Shown here: in pieces, positions 34,296-43,111 of the stretch
How the letters are laid out: the number at the start of each line of letters is the position of its first letter
How positions within the stretch are numbered: position 1 is the stretch's first letter
Source of the DNA: Flavobacterium urumqiense
GTDB lineage: Bacteria; Bacteroidota; Bacteroidia; Flavobacteriales; Flavobacteriaceae
Direction of reading: 5' to 3'
Assembly: GCF_900108015.1 (NCBI RefSeq)
Contig: NZ_FNVP01000001.1
Location: forward strand, 558,001 to 622,000
Length of the DNA stretch: 64,000 nt
Translations under genes and position numbers: made by a program
Notes under the pieces: model-generated
Told to the model about the DNA's origin: nothing
Databases searched by the model: none
The model's input: the letters and a program-made list of their open reading frames with translations, nothing else

Positions 34296-35330
34296 ATGGA
34301 ATTAGACGAAAAAAAATATTTATACTTACTTTTTATACTACCCATTGTGGTGTTGGTTTTTCTAATTAATTTATATTGGAAAAGAAGAAAACAACGCGAA
34401 TTTGGAGATTTGGAATTGGTTAAAAAATTAAGCCCTGAAAGTTCTGTTTTTAAACCTGTTTTGAAGTTGGTATTGCTGCTTCTGGCGTTAGTTGGAATTA
34501 TTTTTGGATTAGTGAATCCAAAAATAGGAACTAAAATGGAAACCGTAAAACGAGAAGGAATTGATATCGTTTTTGCTATGGATGTCTCCAAAAGTATGTT
34601 GGCCGAGGACGTTGCGCCTAACAGATTGGAAAAAAGCAAGCAGATCGTTTCCCAGATAATTAACCAATTAGGAAGTGATAGAATAGGAATTGTGGCTTAT
34701 GCCGGAAGTGCTTTTCCCGTATTGCCCATCACAACAGATTACAGTGTTGCCAAAATGTTTTTGCAAAGTATGAATACCGAAATGGTTTCTTCGCAAGGAA
34801 CATCGCTCGATGAGGCTATAAAATTATCTTCGACTTATTTTGACGATAAAAGCAAAACGAGCAAGTTGCTGATTTTAATTTCGGACGGGGAAGATCATTC
34901 CGAGGGAGCTGAATCAGCAGCGGAAGAGGCAAATAAGTTGGGAATGAAAATCATTACAATAGGTATTGGAACTGAAAAAGGAGGTACAATTCCATTGAAA
35001 AGAAATGGGATTGTAGAAAGTTTTCAAAGGGACAACAATAATCAAGTTGTGATAACTAAATTGAATCAGGCTGGTTTGATCGCCATCGCAAAAGCAACAA
35101 AAGGAGGGTACATAAATGGTAATAGTACCAAGGAAGTACTGGAATATATCAAGAATACTTTGGATAAAATTCAAAAAACAGAATTTGAAGCCACAGAAAT
35201 GGCTGATTTTCAATCACAATTTCAATGGTTTTTGGGGTTTGCTTTTATTTTGTTATTCGTGGATATTTTCCTTTTGGAAAGAAAAACAAGTTGGGTGAAC
35301 AAATTGAATTTATTTAACGAGAATAAATAA
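34296..35330 (+). CDS. batB: BatB, von Willebrand factor A membrane protein
   Basis: A 344-residue paralogue of BatA. Membrane helices at about 8-25 and 55-75, a vWA domain with MIDAS motif AMDVSKSMLAEDV and LLILISDGEDHSEG, and a terminal helix (WFLGFAFILLFVDIFLLE). BatA has G in DVSGSM; BatB has K (DVSKSM), a typical difference between the pair. Separated by 40 bp from batA. Probable partner of BatA and BatC. Confidence 0.93.
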   Translation: MELDEKKYLYLLFILPIVVLVFLINLYWKRRKQREFGDLELVKKLSPESSVFKPVLKLVLLLLALVGIIFGLVNPKIGTKMETVKREGIDIVFAMDVSKSMLAEDVAPNRLEKSKQIVSQIINQLGSDRIGIVAYAGSAFPVLPITTDYSVAKMFLQSMNTEMVSSQGTSLDEAIKLSSTYFDDKSKTSKLLILISDGEDHSEGAESAAEEANKLGMKIITIGIGTEKGGTIPLKRNGIVESFQRDNNNQVVITKLNQAGLIAIAKATKGGYINGNSTKEVLEYIKNTLDKIQKTEFEATEMADFQSQFQWFLGFAFILLFVDIFLLERKTSWVNKLNLFNENK

Positions 35331-35407
35331 AATATAAAGAGTAAAGTATTGGAACACCTTCCATTATTAGAATGAAAAATACTTGACTCTTACATTTAAA
35401 AAATAAA

Positions 35408-36151
35408 ATGAAGAACTTAATCTTACATCTTTTATTGCTTCTTACTTTTGTTGCAAACGCACAACAAAAGGATAAAATATTGCCCAAAGCAAACGAGGAA
35501 TATGCCGAAAATAATTTTGTTGATGCAGAAGCGGATTATAGAATTTCTAATTCGAAATTCCCGAATAGAACTGTTGCAACCTATAATTTAGGAAATGCTA
35601 TTTATAAGCAAAACCAGGTATCAGAAGCAAAATTTGCTTACGCCAAAGCATTGAAAAGTGCCAAATCAAGACCAGAAAAACACCAAGTATTCCATAATTT
35701 AGGAAATGTTTTCATGAAAGAAAAGGATTATACCCAAGCAGTGGAAGCCTATAAAAATGCATTGCGAAACAATCCTTCGGATGAAGAAACACGTTACAAT
35801 TATGCGTTAGCCAAAAAAATGCTAAAAGAAAATCCTCCAAAGGATGATAAGAAAGACGACAAGAAAGATAAGAAAGACGATAAAAAGGACGACAAGAAAG
35901 ATAAAGACAAGAAGGACGATAAAAAAGATAAGGATAAAGAGAAGAAAGACGATAAAGGAGACAAGGATAAAGACAAAAAAGATCCAAAACCGAATGAAAA
36001 AGGAGAGCCAAAACCCATGCCTGGAGGAATGTCTAAAGAACGTTTAGAAAATCTTTTGGACGCAGTAAATAAGGAAGAGAGGAAAGTCCAGGATAAAGTA
36101 AACGCTAACAAAGTAAAAGGAAAACCAGTAAAAACCGAGAAGGATTGGTAA
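35408..36151 (+). CDS. batC: BatC, TPR protein with Lys/Asp low-complexity tract
   Basis: A 247-residue exported protein. The signal peptide ends near TFVANAQ. TPR-like helix pairs occupy about 35-135 (ATYNLGNAIYKQNQVSEAKFAY, AVEAYKNALRNNPSDEETRYN as landmarks). Residues 145-192 are almost only K and D, forming a highly charged, probably disordered tract. The C-terminal part (MPGGMSKERLENLLDAVNKEERKVQDKV) is a short helical tail. It is between batB and batD as in other Bat operons. The tract is encoded by GAT/GAC-AAA/AAG repeats that may vary in length. Confidence 0.9.
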   Translation: MKNLILHLLLLLTFVANAQQKDKILPKANEEYAENNFVDAEADYRISNSKFPNRTVATYNLGNAIYKQNQVSEAKFAYAKALKSAKSRPEKHQVFHNLGNVFMKEKDYTQAVEAYKNALRNNPSDEETRYNYALAKKMLKENPPKDDKKDDKKDKKDDKKDDKKDKDKKDDKKDKDKEKKDDKGDKDKDKKDPKPNEKGEPKPMPGGMSKERLENLLDAVNKEERKVQDKVNANKVKGKPVKTEKDW

Positions 36152-36172
36152 TTCAATTAAGATAATTTGACA

Positions 36173-37918
36173 ATGAAAAGATTTTTAGCAGCGATTGTTT
36201 TTATGGTATGCAGCTCACTTAGCGCTCAAGTTCAATTTGAAACGAGGGTAAGTAAAACCACGCTAGGTCTAAACGAAAGACTTCGGATCGATTTTATGAT
36301 GAATGTGGATGGGGATAATTTTAGCCAACCTTCTTTTGATGGTTTTAGAATTATTGCCGGACCAAGCCAGCAAGTGAGTCAATCATGGGTAAACGGAAGG
36401 AGTTCCTTTGAGAAAGTGTATTCTTATTTTCTTCTGCCAAATAGAAAAGGAGCTTTAACGATCAAGCAGGCAGCCATTGAATACAATGGGCAAATTTATA
36501 AAACTTCGCCTGTTAAAATAAACGTTACTGCGGCAACAGAGCAACCAAGAGATCCGAACGATACTCAGATTTCTGCGGATGATAACCTCTATCTCGTAGC
36601 CGATGTTTCTAAAACAAATCCGTACATTAACGAACCCATTACGGTAGTTTATAAATTGTATTTTAGTTATAACATTGGGATTACCAATTGGAGAGAATTA
36701 AACAAACCTAAATACAATGATTTCTGGAGTCAAAATATTGATATAAAACAATTGGTTGCGCAGGAAGGCATGTTCAAGGGAGAAAAATACCGTTTTGTGG
36801 TATTGAGAAAAACGGTATTGTATCCTCAAAAATCGGGGAAGTTAGCAATTGAACCTTTGTCGTTAGACATTGATGTGCAGTTGCCTACTAATCAAAGAAA
36901 TATGTATGGTCAGGTTGTAGTAAAAGAAGGCAGTAAAAGAGTTTCCGCAGGATCAAAAATAATTACTGTCAAAGCACTTCCCGAATTGGGAAAACCAGAA
37001 GATTTCTCTGGCGCTGTTGGAAATTTTGATTTTAAAGTAACGCCCACAAAAACGGATTTAAAAAATGGCGAAAGCCTTAATTTGGTCGTCAGCGTGACTG
37101 GAAAAGGTAACATGAAATTATTCAGTTTACCAAAACCAATTGTGCCCAATGCACTGGAATTGTATGATGCCGTTCACAACGAAAAAGTAGACACCCCACT
37201 ATCAGGAATGGTTGGAAAGGTGTCAGACAGTTATACTATTATTCCCCAGTATAAAGGAAATTATCCTATAAAGCCACTGCGTTTTTCTTATTTTGATTTG
37301 GGTTCAGGAAAATATAAAACGCTAAGTTCCCCTGAAATAATGATTAATGTTCTAGACGGTCCTACGGTTGCCGTAGCATCTAATTCTTCCGATAAAAATA
37401 GAATATCGAACGTAGAGCAATTCAAATACATTAAATTCAAAACAAAGCTTTTGACCATAGACAAGGAAGATTTCTTTGGGTCTAATTTATATTTAGGGTT
37501 GATGCTTTTGCCGTTTTTAATACTTCCAGTGATTGTACTGGTTAAAAAGAAGAAAGAAGCAATTGATGGAGATGTTACCGGAAACCGAATAAGAATGAAT
37601 AATAAGTTGGCCAAAAAATATTTATCTGAAGCCAAAAAACAAATCAATAATAAAGAATTGTTTTACATCGCGCTTGAAAAAGCGATGCATAATTTCCTGA
37701 AAGCCAAATTACATATCGAAACTTCTGAAATGAGTAAAGATAATATTCAGGAACTTTTGTTGTCTAAAAATGCCAATCCGGAAGCAGTGAATGATTTTAT
37801 TGCGCTAACTGAAAACTGTGAAGTGGCAAGATATGCGCCATCGTCAAGTGTTGCTATACAACAGGATTTTGATAAAGCCGTTTTGATTATTTCAGACTTA
37901 GAAAAACAGATCGTTTAA
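36173..37918 (+). CDS. batD: BatD, large exported membrane-anchored protein
   Basis: A protein of about 580 residues. I use the ATG at 36173 (MKRFLAAIVFMVCSSLSAQ), which gives a clean signal peptide; a TTG at 36167 adds only two residues. The long beta-rich region (about 20-435) matches the BatD/oxygen-tolerance family (RTKTTLGLNERLRIDFMMN style repeats, Ig-like). A membrane helix lies near 440-460 (LYLGLMLLPFLILPVIVLV), followed by a helical cytoplasmic tail. It lies 21 bp after batC. Confidence 0.92.
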   Translation: MKRFLAAIVFMVCSSLSAQVQFETRVSKTTLGLNERLRIDFMMNVDGDNFSQPSFDGFRIIAGPSQQVSQSWVNGRSSFEKVYSYFLLPNRKGALTIKQAAIEYNGQIYKTSPVKINVTAATEQPRDPNDTQISADDNLYLVADVSKTNPYINEPITVVYKLYFSYNIGITNWRELNKPKYNDFWSQNIDIKQLVAQEGMFKGEKYRFVVLRKTVLYPQKSGKLAIEPLSLDIDVQLPTNQRNMYGQVVVKEGSKRVSAGSKIITVKALPELGKPEDFSGAVGNFDFKVTPTKTDLKNGESLNLVVSVTGKGNMKLFSLPKPIVPNALELYDAVHNEKVDTPLSGMVGKVSDSYTIIPQYKGNYPIKPLRFSYFDLGSGKYKTLSSPEIMINVLDGPTVAVASNSSDKNRISNVEQFKYIKFKTKLLTIDKEDFFGSNLYLGLMLLPFLILPVIVLVKKKKEAIDGDVTGNRIRMNNKLAKKYLSEAKKQINNKELFYIALEKAMHNFLKAKLHIETSEMSKDNIQELLLSKNANPEAVNDFIALTENCEVARYAPSSSVAIQQDFDKAVLIISDLEKQIV

Positions 37919-37926
37919 CTACCGAT

Positions 37927-37952
37927 GTCATTGTGAGGAACGAAGCGATCTC
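37927..37952 (+). repeat. Solo copy of a dispersed GTCATTG...AATCTC-type repeat
   Basis: The 26-base stretch begins GTCATTGTGAGGAACGAAGC and lies between batD and batE. It matches the outer end of the 41039-41269 element at 21 of 26 positions. Similar motifs recur in many bacterial genomes as I recall. Confidence 0.7.
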
Positions 37953-37997
37953 ACGTAGATTTGCGAGAATGGCTAATCGACAACTTATAAAATTAAA

Positions 37998-38741
37998 ATG
38001 AAAAATATACTGTATATATTATTGTTGACAACCCAAGTTTTCTTTGCCCAAAGTGGTTTTGAAAAGGGGAATGAATTGTATAAAAATGGGAAATACGAAC
38101 AGGCGGCGGAAGCGTATGAAAATATATTGAAAGATAATAAGCAATCAGCAGAATTGTATTTTAATCTGGGAAATAGCTATTATAAATTGAATAAAGTTGC
38201 GCCATCGATTTATAACTATGAAAAAGCGTTAGTGCTTAATCCAAACGATAGCGAAAGCGCAAACAACTTAAAATTTGCTCAAAAAAGAACTATCGATGAA
38301 ATCAAAGTAGTACCAAAAGTAGGTTTTGGAAAGTTACTCCGCGATTTCACAGGAATCTACCATTATAACACTTGGGGATGGATTTCAGTACTATTGGCTA
38401 CTTCTTTTCTATTGTTTTTTATAGGCTATTATTTTTCAGAAAGTACGGTGTCAAAAAGAATTTTCTTTTTAGGAATGTTTGTTCTTGTTTTTCTAATTCT
38501 TATTAGTGTTTCATCAGGTATTTTTGAAAAGAGCCATTTTGATAATGAAAAGCCAGCCATTGTTTTTGCTGAAATGACCGACGTAAGAGCCGAGCCACAA
38601 AGGGCGAGTGCTGCGGTTATTGTGCTGCATGAAGGGACAAAAGTCTATGTGCAGGAAAAAGTAGACAATTGGAAAAAAGTACAATTAACAGACGGTACTG
38701 AAGGCTGGATTGAAAGTAGCGCTATTCATGAAGTGAAGTAG
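37998..38741 (+). CDS. batE: BatE, TPR and SH3-like protein
   Basis: A 247-residue protein: signal peptide (ending near TQVFFAQ), a TPR pair at about 20-90 (GNELYKNGKYEQAAEAYENIL, YYKLNKVAPSIYNYEKAL), two membrane helices at about 125-185 (WGWISVLLATSFLLFFIGYYF and FFLGMFVLVFLILISVSS), and a C-terminal SH3-type domain (VRAEPQRASAAVIVLHEGTKVYV, WIESSAIHEV). It closes the Bat operon. Confidence 0.9.
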   Translation: MKNILYILLLTTQVFFAQSGFEKGNELYKNGKYEQAAEAYENILKDNKQSAELYFNLGNSYYKLNKVAPSIYNYEKALVLNPNDSESANNLKFAQKRTIDEIKVVPKVGFGKLLRDFTGIYHYNTWGWISVLLATSFLLFFIGYYFSESTVSKRIFFLGMFVLVFLILISVSSGIFEKSHFDNEKPAIVFAEMTDVRAEPQRASAAVIVLHEGTKVYVQEKVDNWKKVQLTDGTEGWIESSAIHEVK

Positions 38742-38781
38742 TTCAGGTATCTGAAAACTGCCTACTGTGATTAAATAATGC

Positions 38782-39285
38782 TTAATTCTTCTTCCATTCG
38801 TGATACCAATTCTTAATTGACGGAAAAATGTAACCGGCTGTTTTTTGAATCGGATTATAAAACAAGGAATTATCTAAGGTTTCTTTCTTGGCTAAAAAAT
38901 TATGGTAGTTTATTTTTTCGAAAACAGTAAAAACGATACTCACTATCAAAACTGTTTTCAGTACTCGAAACAATCCACCTCCCAATTTGTTGAGCCATCC
39001 TAGGAAAGCCAAATCATTTACTTGTGTAAGGATTTTTGCAAATATCGATATTCCAATCACGACTAACATAAAAGTAAGGACAAAAGCAACAACCTGAATC
39101 GTATTGGGATTCCAATGAACAAATCCGGAGAGCACGCCCTTCATAAATGAAGAGAATTTTATTGCAACGTAAATGCCAACGATTAGTGAAATCAATGATG
39201 CTAATTCGATGAAAAGTCCGTTTTTAATTCCTTTATAGAAAGCAAATGCCAATATAACACCCAAAATAATATCCAAAAGTCCCAT
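38782..39285 (-). CDS. CvpA family membrane protein
   Basis: A 167-residue inner-membrane protein with about four transmembrane helices (IILGVILAFAFYKGI, ISLIVGIYVAIKF, VVAFVLTFMLVVIGISIFAKIL, VLKTVLIVSIVFTVFEKI). This matches the CvpA (colicin V production) family, including the GxxxGxxxxAxS-style first helix. Its role is linked to envelope stress in other bacteria but is not resolved. It faces batE and shares a short 40-bp gap with it. Confidence 0.85.
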   Translation of the reverse strand: MGLLDIILGVILAFAFYKGIKNGLFIELASLISLIVGIYVAIKFSSFMKGVLSGFVHWNPNTIQVVAFVLTFMLVVIGISIFAKILTQVNDLAFLGWLNKLGGGLFRVLKTVLIVSIVFTVFEKINYHNFLAKKETLDNSLFYNPIQKTAGYIFPSIKNWYHEWKKN

Positions 39286-39436
39286 AATAATTCAATATTA
39301 ATAAAAAGAACAAATATAAAAGAATTGTTGATTAGCAATTGCCAATTTTCAAGTTCTTATCTTTACAAAAAAATAATTCGATTACAATTTTCGAAAATCT
39401 ACAATTAAAATCCTTAATCTACTATTAGCAATCAAT

Positions 39437-39793
39437 ATGTCAAGAGACACACAACTTAAAGAACGCTGGGAACAGCTTGTAACCATACTTTCCGATCAAT
39501 TTTCTCAAGGAGAAGATTTAGATTTAGACGCCATTATTTACTTAATCGGCGTGCAAGAACTCGGGAAAGTGCACAAAGAATTTAAAAAAGACGAGAAACT
39601 TAACCTGATGCACATCGCAATTTGCAGATTATTGGAGCCTTATGGATTCTATGAATTCGAATTTTTTGACGAGGAAGGTTGGCCACACTATAAAGTGAAA
39701 GAAGAATTGCCGCCACTAAAAGCTGGTGAGCAATCAGTTTTAATGAAAGAAGCAATTGTTAATTATTTCCTTGAAAGAGAAGTAATAGATTAA
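39437..39793 (+). CDS. Conserved hypothetical protein
   Basis: A 118-residue soluble, acidic protein (MSRDTQLKERWEQLVTILSD at the start; ELGKVHKEFKKDEKLNLMHIAICRLLEPYG; YFLEREVID at the end). It is helical by composition, without signal peptide or known motif. I recall homologues across Flavobacteria but no assigned function. It stands alone, divergent from cvpA, 220 bp before the pheS gene. Confidence 0.72.
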   Translation: MSRDTQLKERWEQLVTILSDQFSQGEDLDLDAIIYLIGVQELGKVHKEFKKDEKLNLMHIAICRLLEPYGFYEFEFFDEEGWPHYKVKEELPPLKAGEQSVLMKEAIVNYFLEREVID

Positions 39794-39950
39794 ACAAGAT
39801 GAGAAATATAAGAAAACTGAAATTCTTATAATAGAACGGTTAATTATATAAGTTCGCTGAAATGCAGTTATATTTCTTATCTGATTAAAAAAAAGGATAT
39901 TTTAGTTTTAGTTGTTCTTTTAAGGAAGAAATCTAACAATTTAAAATGGA

Positions 39951-39969
39951 AACTTTAAACTTTAAACCC
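39951..39969 (+). repeat. AACTTTA heptad tandem in the pheS upstream region
   Basis: AACTTTA repeats twice (39951-39957 and 39958-39964) and continues as AACCCA. It fits the group of 7-base A-rich units found before several start codons in this window. Confidence 0.5.
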
Positions 39970-39989
39970 AAAACCTGAAACAAATTTTG

Positions 39990-39997
39990 TAATTTTG
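39990..39997 (+). promoter_or_regulatory. TAnnTTTG promoter element for pheS
   Basis: TAATTTTG lies 23 bases before the ATG at 40020. No clear -33 TTTG was found upstream. The leader would be short, about 10-20 nt. Confidence 0.45.
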
Positions 39998-40019
39998 CAC
40001 TCTTAATTATGGAATGAAA

Positions 40020-41039
40020 ATGATAGATAAGATAAAAGAATATATCGGCGAAGCACAGGCTTTTTCAACGCAAAACAAAGCAGAATTAGAGGTATTTAGA
40101 ATTAAATTCTTAGGAAGTAAAGGACTTCTGAAAGAGCTTTTTGCGGAGTTCAAAAATGTTCCCAACGACCAGAAAAAAGAATTTGGACAGGTAATTAATC
40201 TGCTGAAAACTTCCGCCGAAGAAAAAGTGAAAACCATACAGGAATCTTTAGAAAGTAAAGAAGAAAGTAAAGGGTTTTACGGCGATTTAACGCGTTCTTC
40301 TCAACCGATTACTATTGGTTCCCGTCATCCTATTTCATTGGTAAAAAACCAAATTATAGATATCTTTTCAAACATTGGTTTTAATGTTTCTGAAGGACCG
40401 GAAATCGAAGATGACTGGCATAATTTTACTGCGTTGAACCTTCCGGAATATCACCCGGCACGTGATATGCAAGACACGTTTTTTATACAAACCAATCCTG
40501 ATATTTTGTTGCGTACACACACGTCATCGGTGCAGGTGCGTTACATGGAAAACAATAAACCGCCAATTAGAACAATTTCTCCGGGAAGAGTATTCCGTAA
40601 TGAGGCTGTTTCGTCCCGTTCTCACTGTATTTTCCACCAAGTGGAAGGATTATACATCGATAAAGACGTTTCTTTTGCTGATTTAAAGCAAACGCTTTTA
40701 TATTTCACCAAAGAAATGTTCGGAAAATCAAAAATCCGTTTGCGTCCGTCCTATTTCCCGTTTACCGAGCCAAGTGCTGAGGTCGATATTTATTGGGGTC
40801 TGAAAACAGAAACCGATTACAGAATTACCAAAGGAACCGGTTGGTTAGAAATCATGGGTTGCGGAATGGTGGATCCAAATGTTTTGAAAAACTGCGGTAT
40901 CAATCCGGATGAATACAACGGTTTTGCATTCGGGATGGGAATCGAAAGAATAGCGATGTTGCTATATCAAATTGGTGATATCCGTATGTTCTACGAAAAT
41001 GACGTTCGTTTTCTAGAGCAATTCAAAACAAGCATATAG
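40020..41039 (+). CDS. pheS: Phenylalanine-tRNA ligase alpha subunit
   Basis: A 339-residue class II synthetase subunit (341 if translation starts at 40014). The N-terminal coiled coil is followed by the catalytic core: RHPISLVKNQIIDIFSNIGF, LLRTHTSSVQVRYM (motif 2 loop), EPSAEVDIYWG, MGCGMVDPNVL, and GFAFGMGIERIAMLLYQIGDIRMFYENDVRFLEQF (motif 3, landmarks only). The starting ATG at 40020 (MIDKIKEYIG) is chosen because the alignment of family members begins there. The beta subunit gene is not in the window. Its TAG stop abuts a repeat element starting at 41039. Confidence 0.95.
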   Translation: MIDKIKEYIGEAQAFSTQNKAELEVFRIKFLGSKGLLKELFAEFKNVPNDQKKEFGQVINLLKTSAEEKVKTIQESLESKEESKGFYGDLTRSSQPITIGSRHPISLVKNQIIDIFSNIGFNVSEGPEIEDDWHNFTALNLPEYHPARDMQDTFFIQTNPDILLRTHTSSVQVRYMENNKPPIRTISPGRVFRNEAVSSRSHCIFHQVEGLYIDKDVSFADLKQTLLYFTKEMFGKSKIRLRPSYFPFTEPSAEVDIYWGLKTETDYRITKGTGWLEIMGCGMVDPNVLKNCGINPDEYNGFAFGMGIERIAMLLYQIGDIRMFYENDVRFLEQFKTSI

Positions 41040-41269
41040 TCATCGCAAGGAACGAAGGAATCTCAAAACGGTATTTTGTATTGAAAGATTTTTGCATTTT
41101 TAGGAGCTAATTCCAGCTGTACCCTATATCTTTTCCTGGCTAAAGAAGCCAGAAAAAGGATGCCGTTTCCATCCGGGCTAGTACGTCCGTTTTTTAAGAA
41201 AATTAAGTTGGGAATACTAATATAATAATTAATAGTGAATGAAGAGATTGCTTCATTCTTCGCAATGCC
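41039..41269. repeat. 231-bp structured intergenic element with inverted ends
   Basis: The left end (41039-41064) and the reverse complement of the right end (41244-41269) match at 20 of 26 positions. Between them lies an internal hairpin CTGGCT/AGCCAG (41136-41141 with 41147-41152, flanked by CTTTT/AAAAG), a candidate pairing AAAACGG (41065-41071) with CCGTTTT (41187-41193), and the block AGGAGCTAATTCCAGCTG. It has no ORF. It starts on the last base of the pheS stop codon and ends at the base before the ATG of the next gene. MITE-like or structured-RNA element; identity uncertain. Confidence 0.7.
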
Positions 41270-41677
41270 ATGAAAAAAGATATCATCATCCCCAAAGTAG
41301 AAAACGTTTTCCTCGCCGCAATTCAAGAATGGAGCGATGATTTTATGGAAAAAGTGTGGTATGCCTATTTGGTAAATGACAGTGATTTTCTAATAGAAAG
41401 TGTTATGGTAGTTTCCAAAGCTTTTGGTACTATCGATGGTGAAATGAAAAAAACGTCACTTTTACGTCACGCTTTTGTATCAGTACCTCCCGTTTCCGTA
41501 ATGAAAATCGAAATGATAGAAAAAAGCGTCTTGGCACTAAACAATGAATTCATGTTAACTTTTTTCATTGACGACAAATTATACGATAAAAAATTCATCT
41601 TTAAATCACATTCCATCAGCGAGGACTTCGTAGAAGAAGTGCCTATTTTATTTGTTGACGGCGTTATCGTGAGGTAA
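41270..41677 (+). CDS. Conserved hypothetical protein
   Basis: A 135-residue soluble protein: MKKDIIIPKVENVFLAAIQEWSDDFMEKVWYAYLVNDSDFL leads into alternating strands and helices. No signal peptide, membrane helix or known motif. Homologues occur in Bacteroidota as I recall, with no function assigned. The ATG directly follows the element at 41039-41269. It ends before a bidirectional terminator shared with gpsA. Confidence 0.7.
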   Translation: MKKDIIIPKVENVFLAAIQEWSDDFMEKVWYAYLVNDSDFLIESVMVVSKAFGTIDGEMKKTSLLRHAFVSVPPVSVMKIEMIEKSVLALNNEFMLTFFIDDKLYDKKFIFKSHSISEDFVEEVPILFVDGVIVR

Positions 41678-41721
41678 ATTAATTTTGGTTTCAAACCAAA
41701 ATTATTAGAAATAATTATATT

Positions 41722-41758
41722 AAAAAGGCACTATCTTTATATTGATTAGTGCCTTTTT
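41722..41758. terminator. Bidirectional hairpin terminator
   Basis: AAAAAGGCACTA (41722-41733) pairs with TAGTGCCTTTTT (41747-41758), loop of 13 bases, with A and T runs outside. It ends the 41270 gene (plus) and gpsA (minus). Confidence 0.75.
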
Positions 41759-41789
41759 TTATTGTGGGATTTTAAATGATTTACTTATG

Positions 41790-42785
41790 CTAGTCCAATT
41801 TGTCCGTTAGTTTTTTGAACACCGCTTTAGCATCCTGTCCGTCGTAAAGAATGTTGTAAACGGCGTCTATAATGGGCGTTTTGGCACCATAACCCTGATT
41901 TAGTTTATAAGCACTTTTTACGGCGTAATATCCTTCGGCAACCATACTCATTTCCATCATCGCTGCTTTCACAGTATATCCTTTGCCAATCATATTTCCA
42001 AACATTCTATTTCTCGAAAATACAGAGTAACCAGTTACTAATAAATCGCCTAAATAAGCAGAATCATTAATGTTACGTTTCATTTTATGGACTTTCTTGA
42101 TAAATTTTTTCATCTCCCGAATCCCATTACTCATCAAAACCGACTGAAAGTTATCACCGTAACCCAATCCATGCGCCATTCCTGCTGCAATAGCATAAAT
42201 GTTTTTTAGCATGGCGGCATATTCAGTTCCTATAATGTCATCGGTGATCTTAGTTTTGATGTATTTCCCAGATAGATTTTTTGCTACAACTTTTGCTTTT
42301 TCTTCATCACCACAAGCAATAGTAAGATAAGACAGCCGTTCCATTGCTACTTCTTCTGCGTGGCAAGGTCCCGTAATCACACCAATATTATAATAAGGAA
42401 TATCGTATTTTACATGAAAATGTTCGCCCACGATCAAACTCGTTTCAGGAACAATTCCTTTAATTGCTGAAAAAATGATTTTGTCCTGCAGGGAAACAGT
42501 CAGTTTTTCTAATTCAGCATCTAGGAACGCAGATGGAATTGCAAAAATAATATAATCAGCGTACGCTACAGCCTCATTTATATCATTGGTAAGTTTAAGT
42601 TTTTTAGTGTCAAATTCAACCGAACTTAAGTAATTCGGATTGTGTTTGTAGGTTTTAATGTGCTCAATAGCAGCGTCATTACGCATGTACCAAGAAATCT
42701 CAGAAAGATTTACACATAACATTTTTGCAATAGCTGTCGCCCAACTTCCACCACCAATCACTGCGAATTTTATACTTTCGGCCAT
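41790..42785 (-). CDS. gpsA: NAD(P)-dependent glycerol-3-phosphate dehydrogenase GpsA
   Basis: A 331-residue enzyme that reduces dihydroxyacetone phosphate to sn-glycerol 3-phosphate for phospholipid synthesis. N-terminal NAD(P) motif GGGSWATAIA, then FAIPSAFL, GVITGPCHAEEVA (catalytic Lys follows in the usual position LKNIYAIAAGMAHGLGYGDN) and the C-terminal helical domain with YLGDLLVTGYS. Cytoplasmic. Length normal. Stands alone with a terminator at its 3' end. Confidence 0.94.
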   Translation of the reverse strand: MAESIKFAVIGGGSWATAIAKMLCVNLSEISWYMRNDAAIEHIKTYKHNPNYLSSVEFDTKKLKLTNDINEAVAYADYIIFAIPSAFLDAELEKLTVSLQDKIIFSAIKGIVPETSLIVGEHFHVKYDIPYYNIGVITGPCHAEEVAMERLSYLTIACGDEEKAKVVAKNLSGKYIKTKITDDIIGTEYAAMLKNIYAIAAGMAHGLGYGDNFQSVLMSNGIREMKKFIKKVHKMKRNINDSAYLGDLLVTGYSVFSRNRMFGNMIGKGYTVKAAMMEMSMVAEGYYAVKSAYKLNQGYGAKTPIIDAVYNILYDGQDAKAVFKKLTDKLD

Positions 42786-43111
42786 TTTTTTTATTTAATT
42801 TAATCAAAAGTACTTAAAAAACCACTAATTAAACAAATAAAATCGAACCAAGAAACTGCTATTTTCGGCAGTTTTAATAAAAGAAAATTATTTAATTTTA
42901 TAATTCATCTATTTATTTCTATTTTTTAACACAATATGTATGTTTTATTTGCGTTATAAGTGATTATAAATCGATTATTTAACGAATATAATGAGAATTG
43001 AATTAGTTAGTTTTGTTTTAGTATTCTAAAAGGCGCTCCCATAACATGTATGAGAACGCCTTTTTATTTTTTGGATTCGGGCTACTAAATCAGCCTTTTT
43101 ATTCAAGTGAT
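42786..43111. other. AT-rich intergenic region between gpsA and the alcohol dehydrogenase gene
   Basis: 326 bp with no gene I can support. It holds the terminator for the alcohol dehydrogenase (43028-43064). TTTATTTG near 42947 is a weak promoter-like match on the plus strand with nothing obvious downstream except the hairpin at 43028, so a small RNA is conceivable but not supported. Confidence 0.4.
43028..43064 (-). terminator. Hairpin terminator
   Basis: AAAAGGCG (43028-43035) pairs with CGCCTTTT (43057-43064), with a bulged inner stem and an outer A/T run. It follows the alcohol dehydrogenase gene on the minus strand. Confidence 0.5.

Noticed and set aside
35712..36156. Two long minus-strand frames opposite batC
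   Set aside because: They are the antisense of the Lys/Asp repeat tract, giving Ser/Leu/Phe- or Tyr/Arg-rich low complexity; they have no signal of a real gene.
42940..43064. Possible small RNA before the alcohol dehydrogenase terminator
   Set aside because: The promoter match (TTTATTTG) is weak and the hairpin is explained as the terminator of the minus-strand gene.
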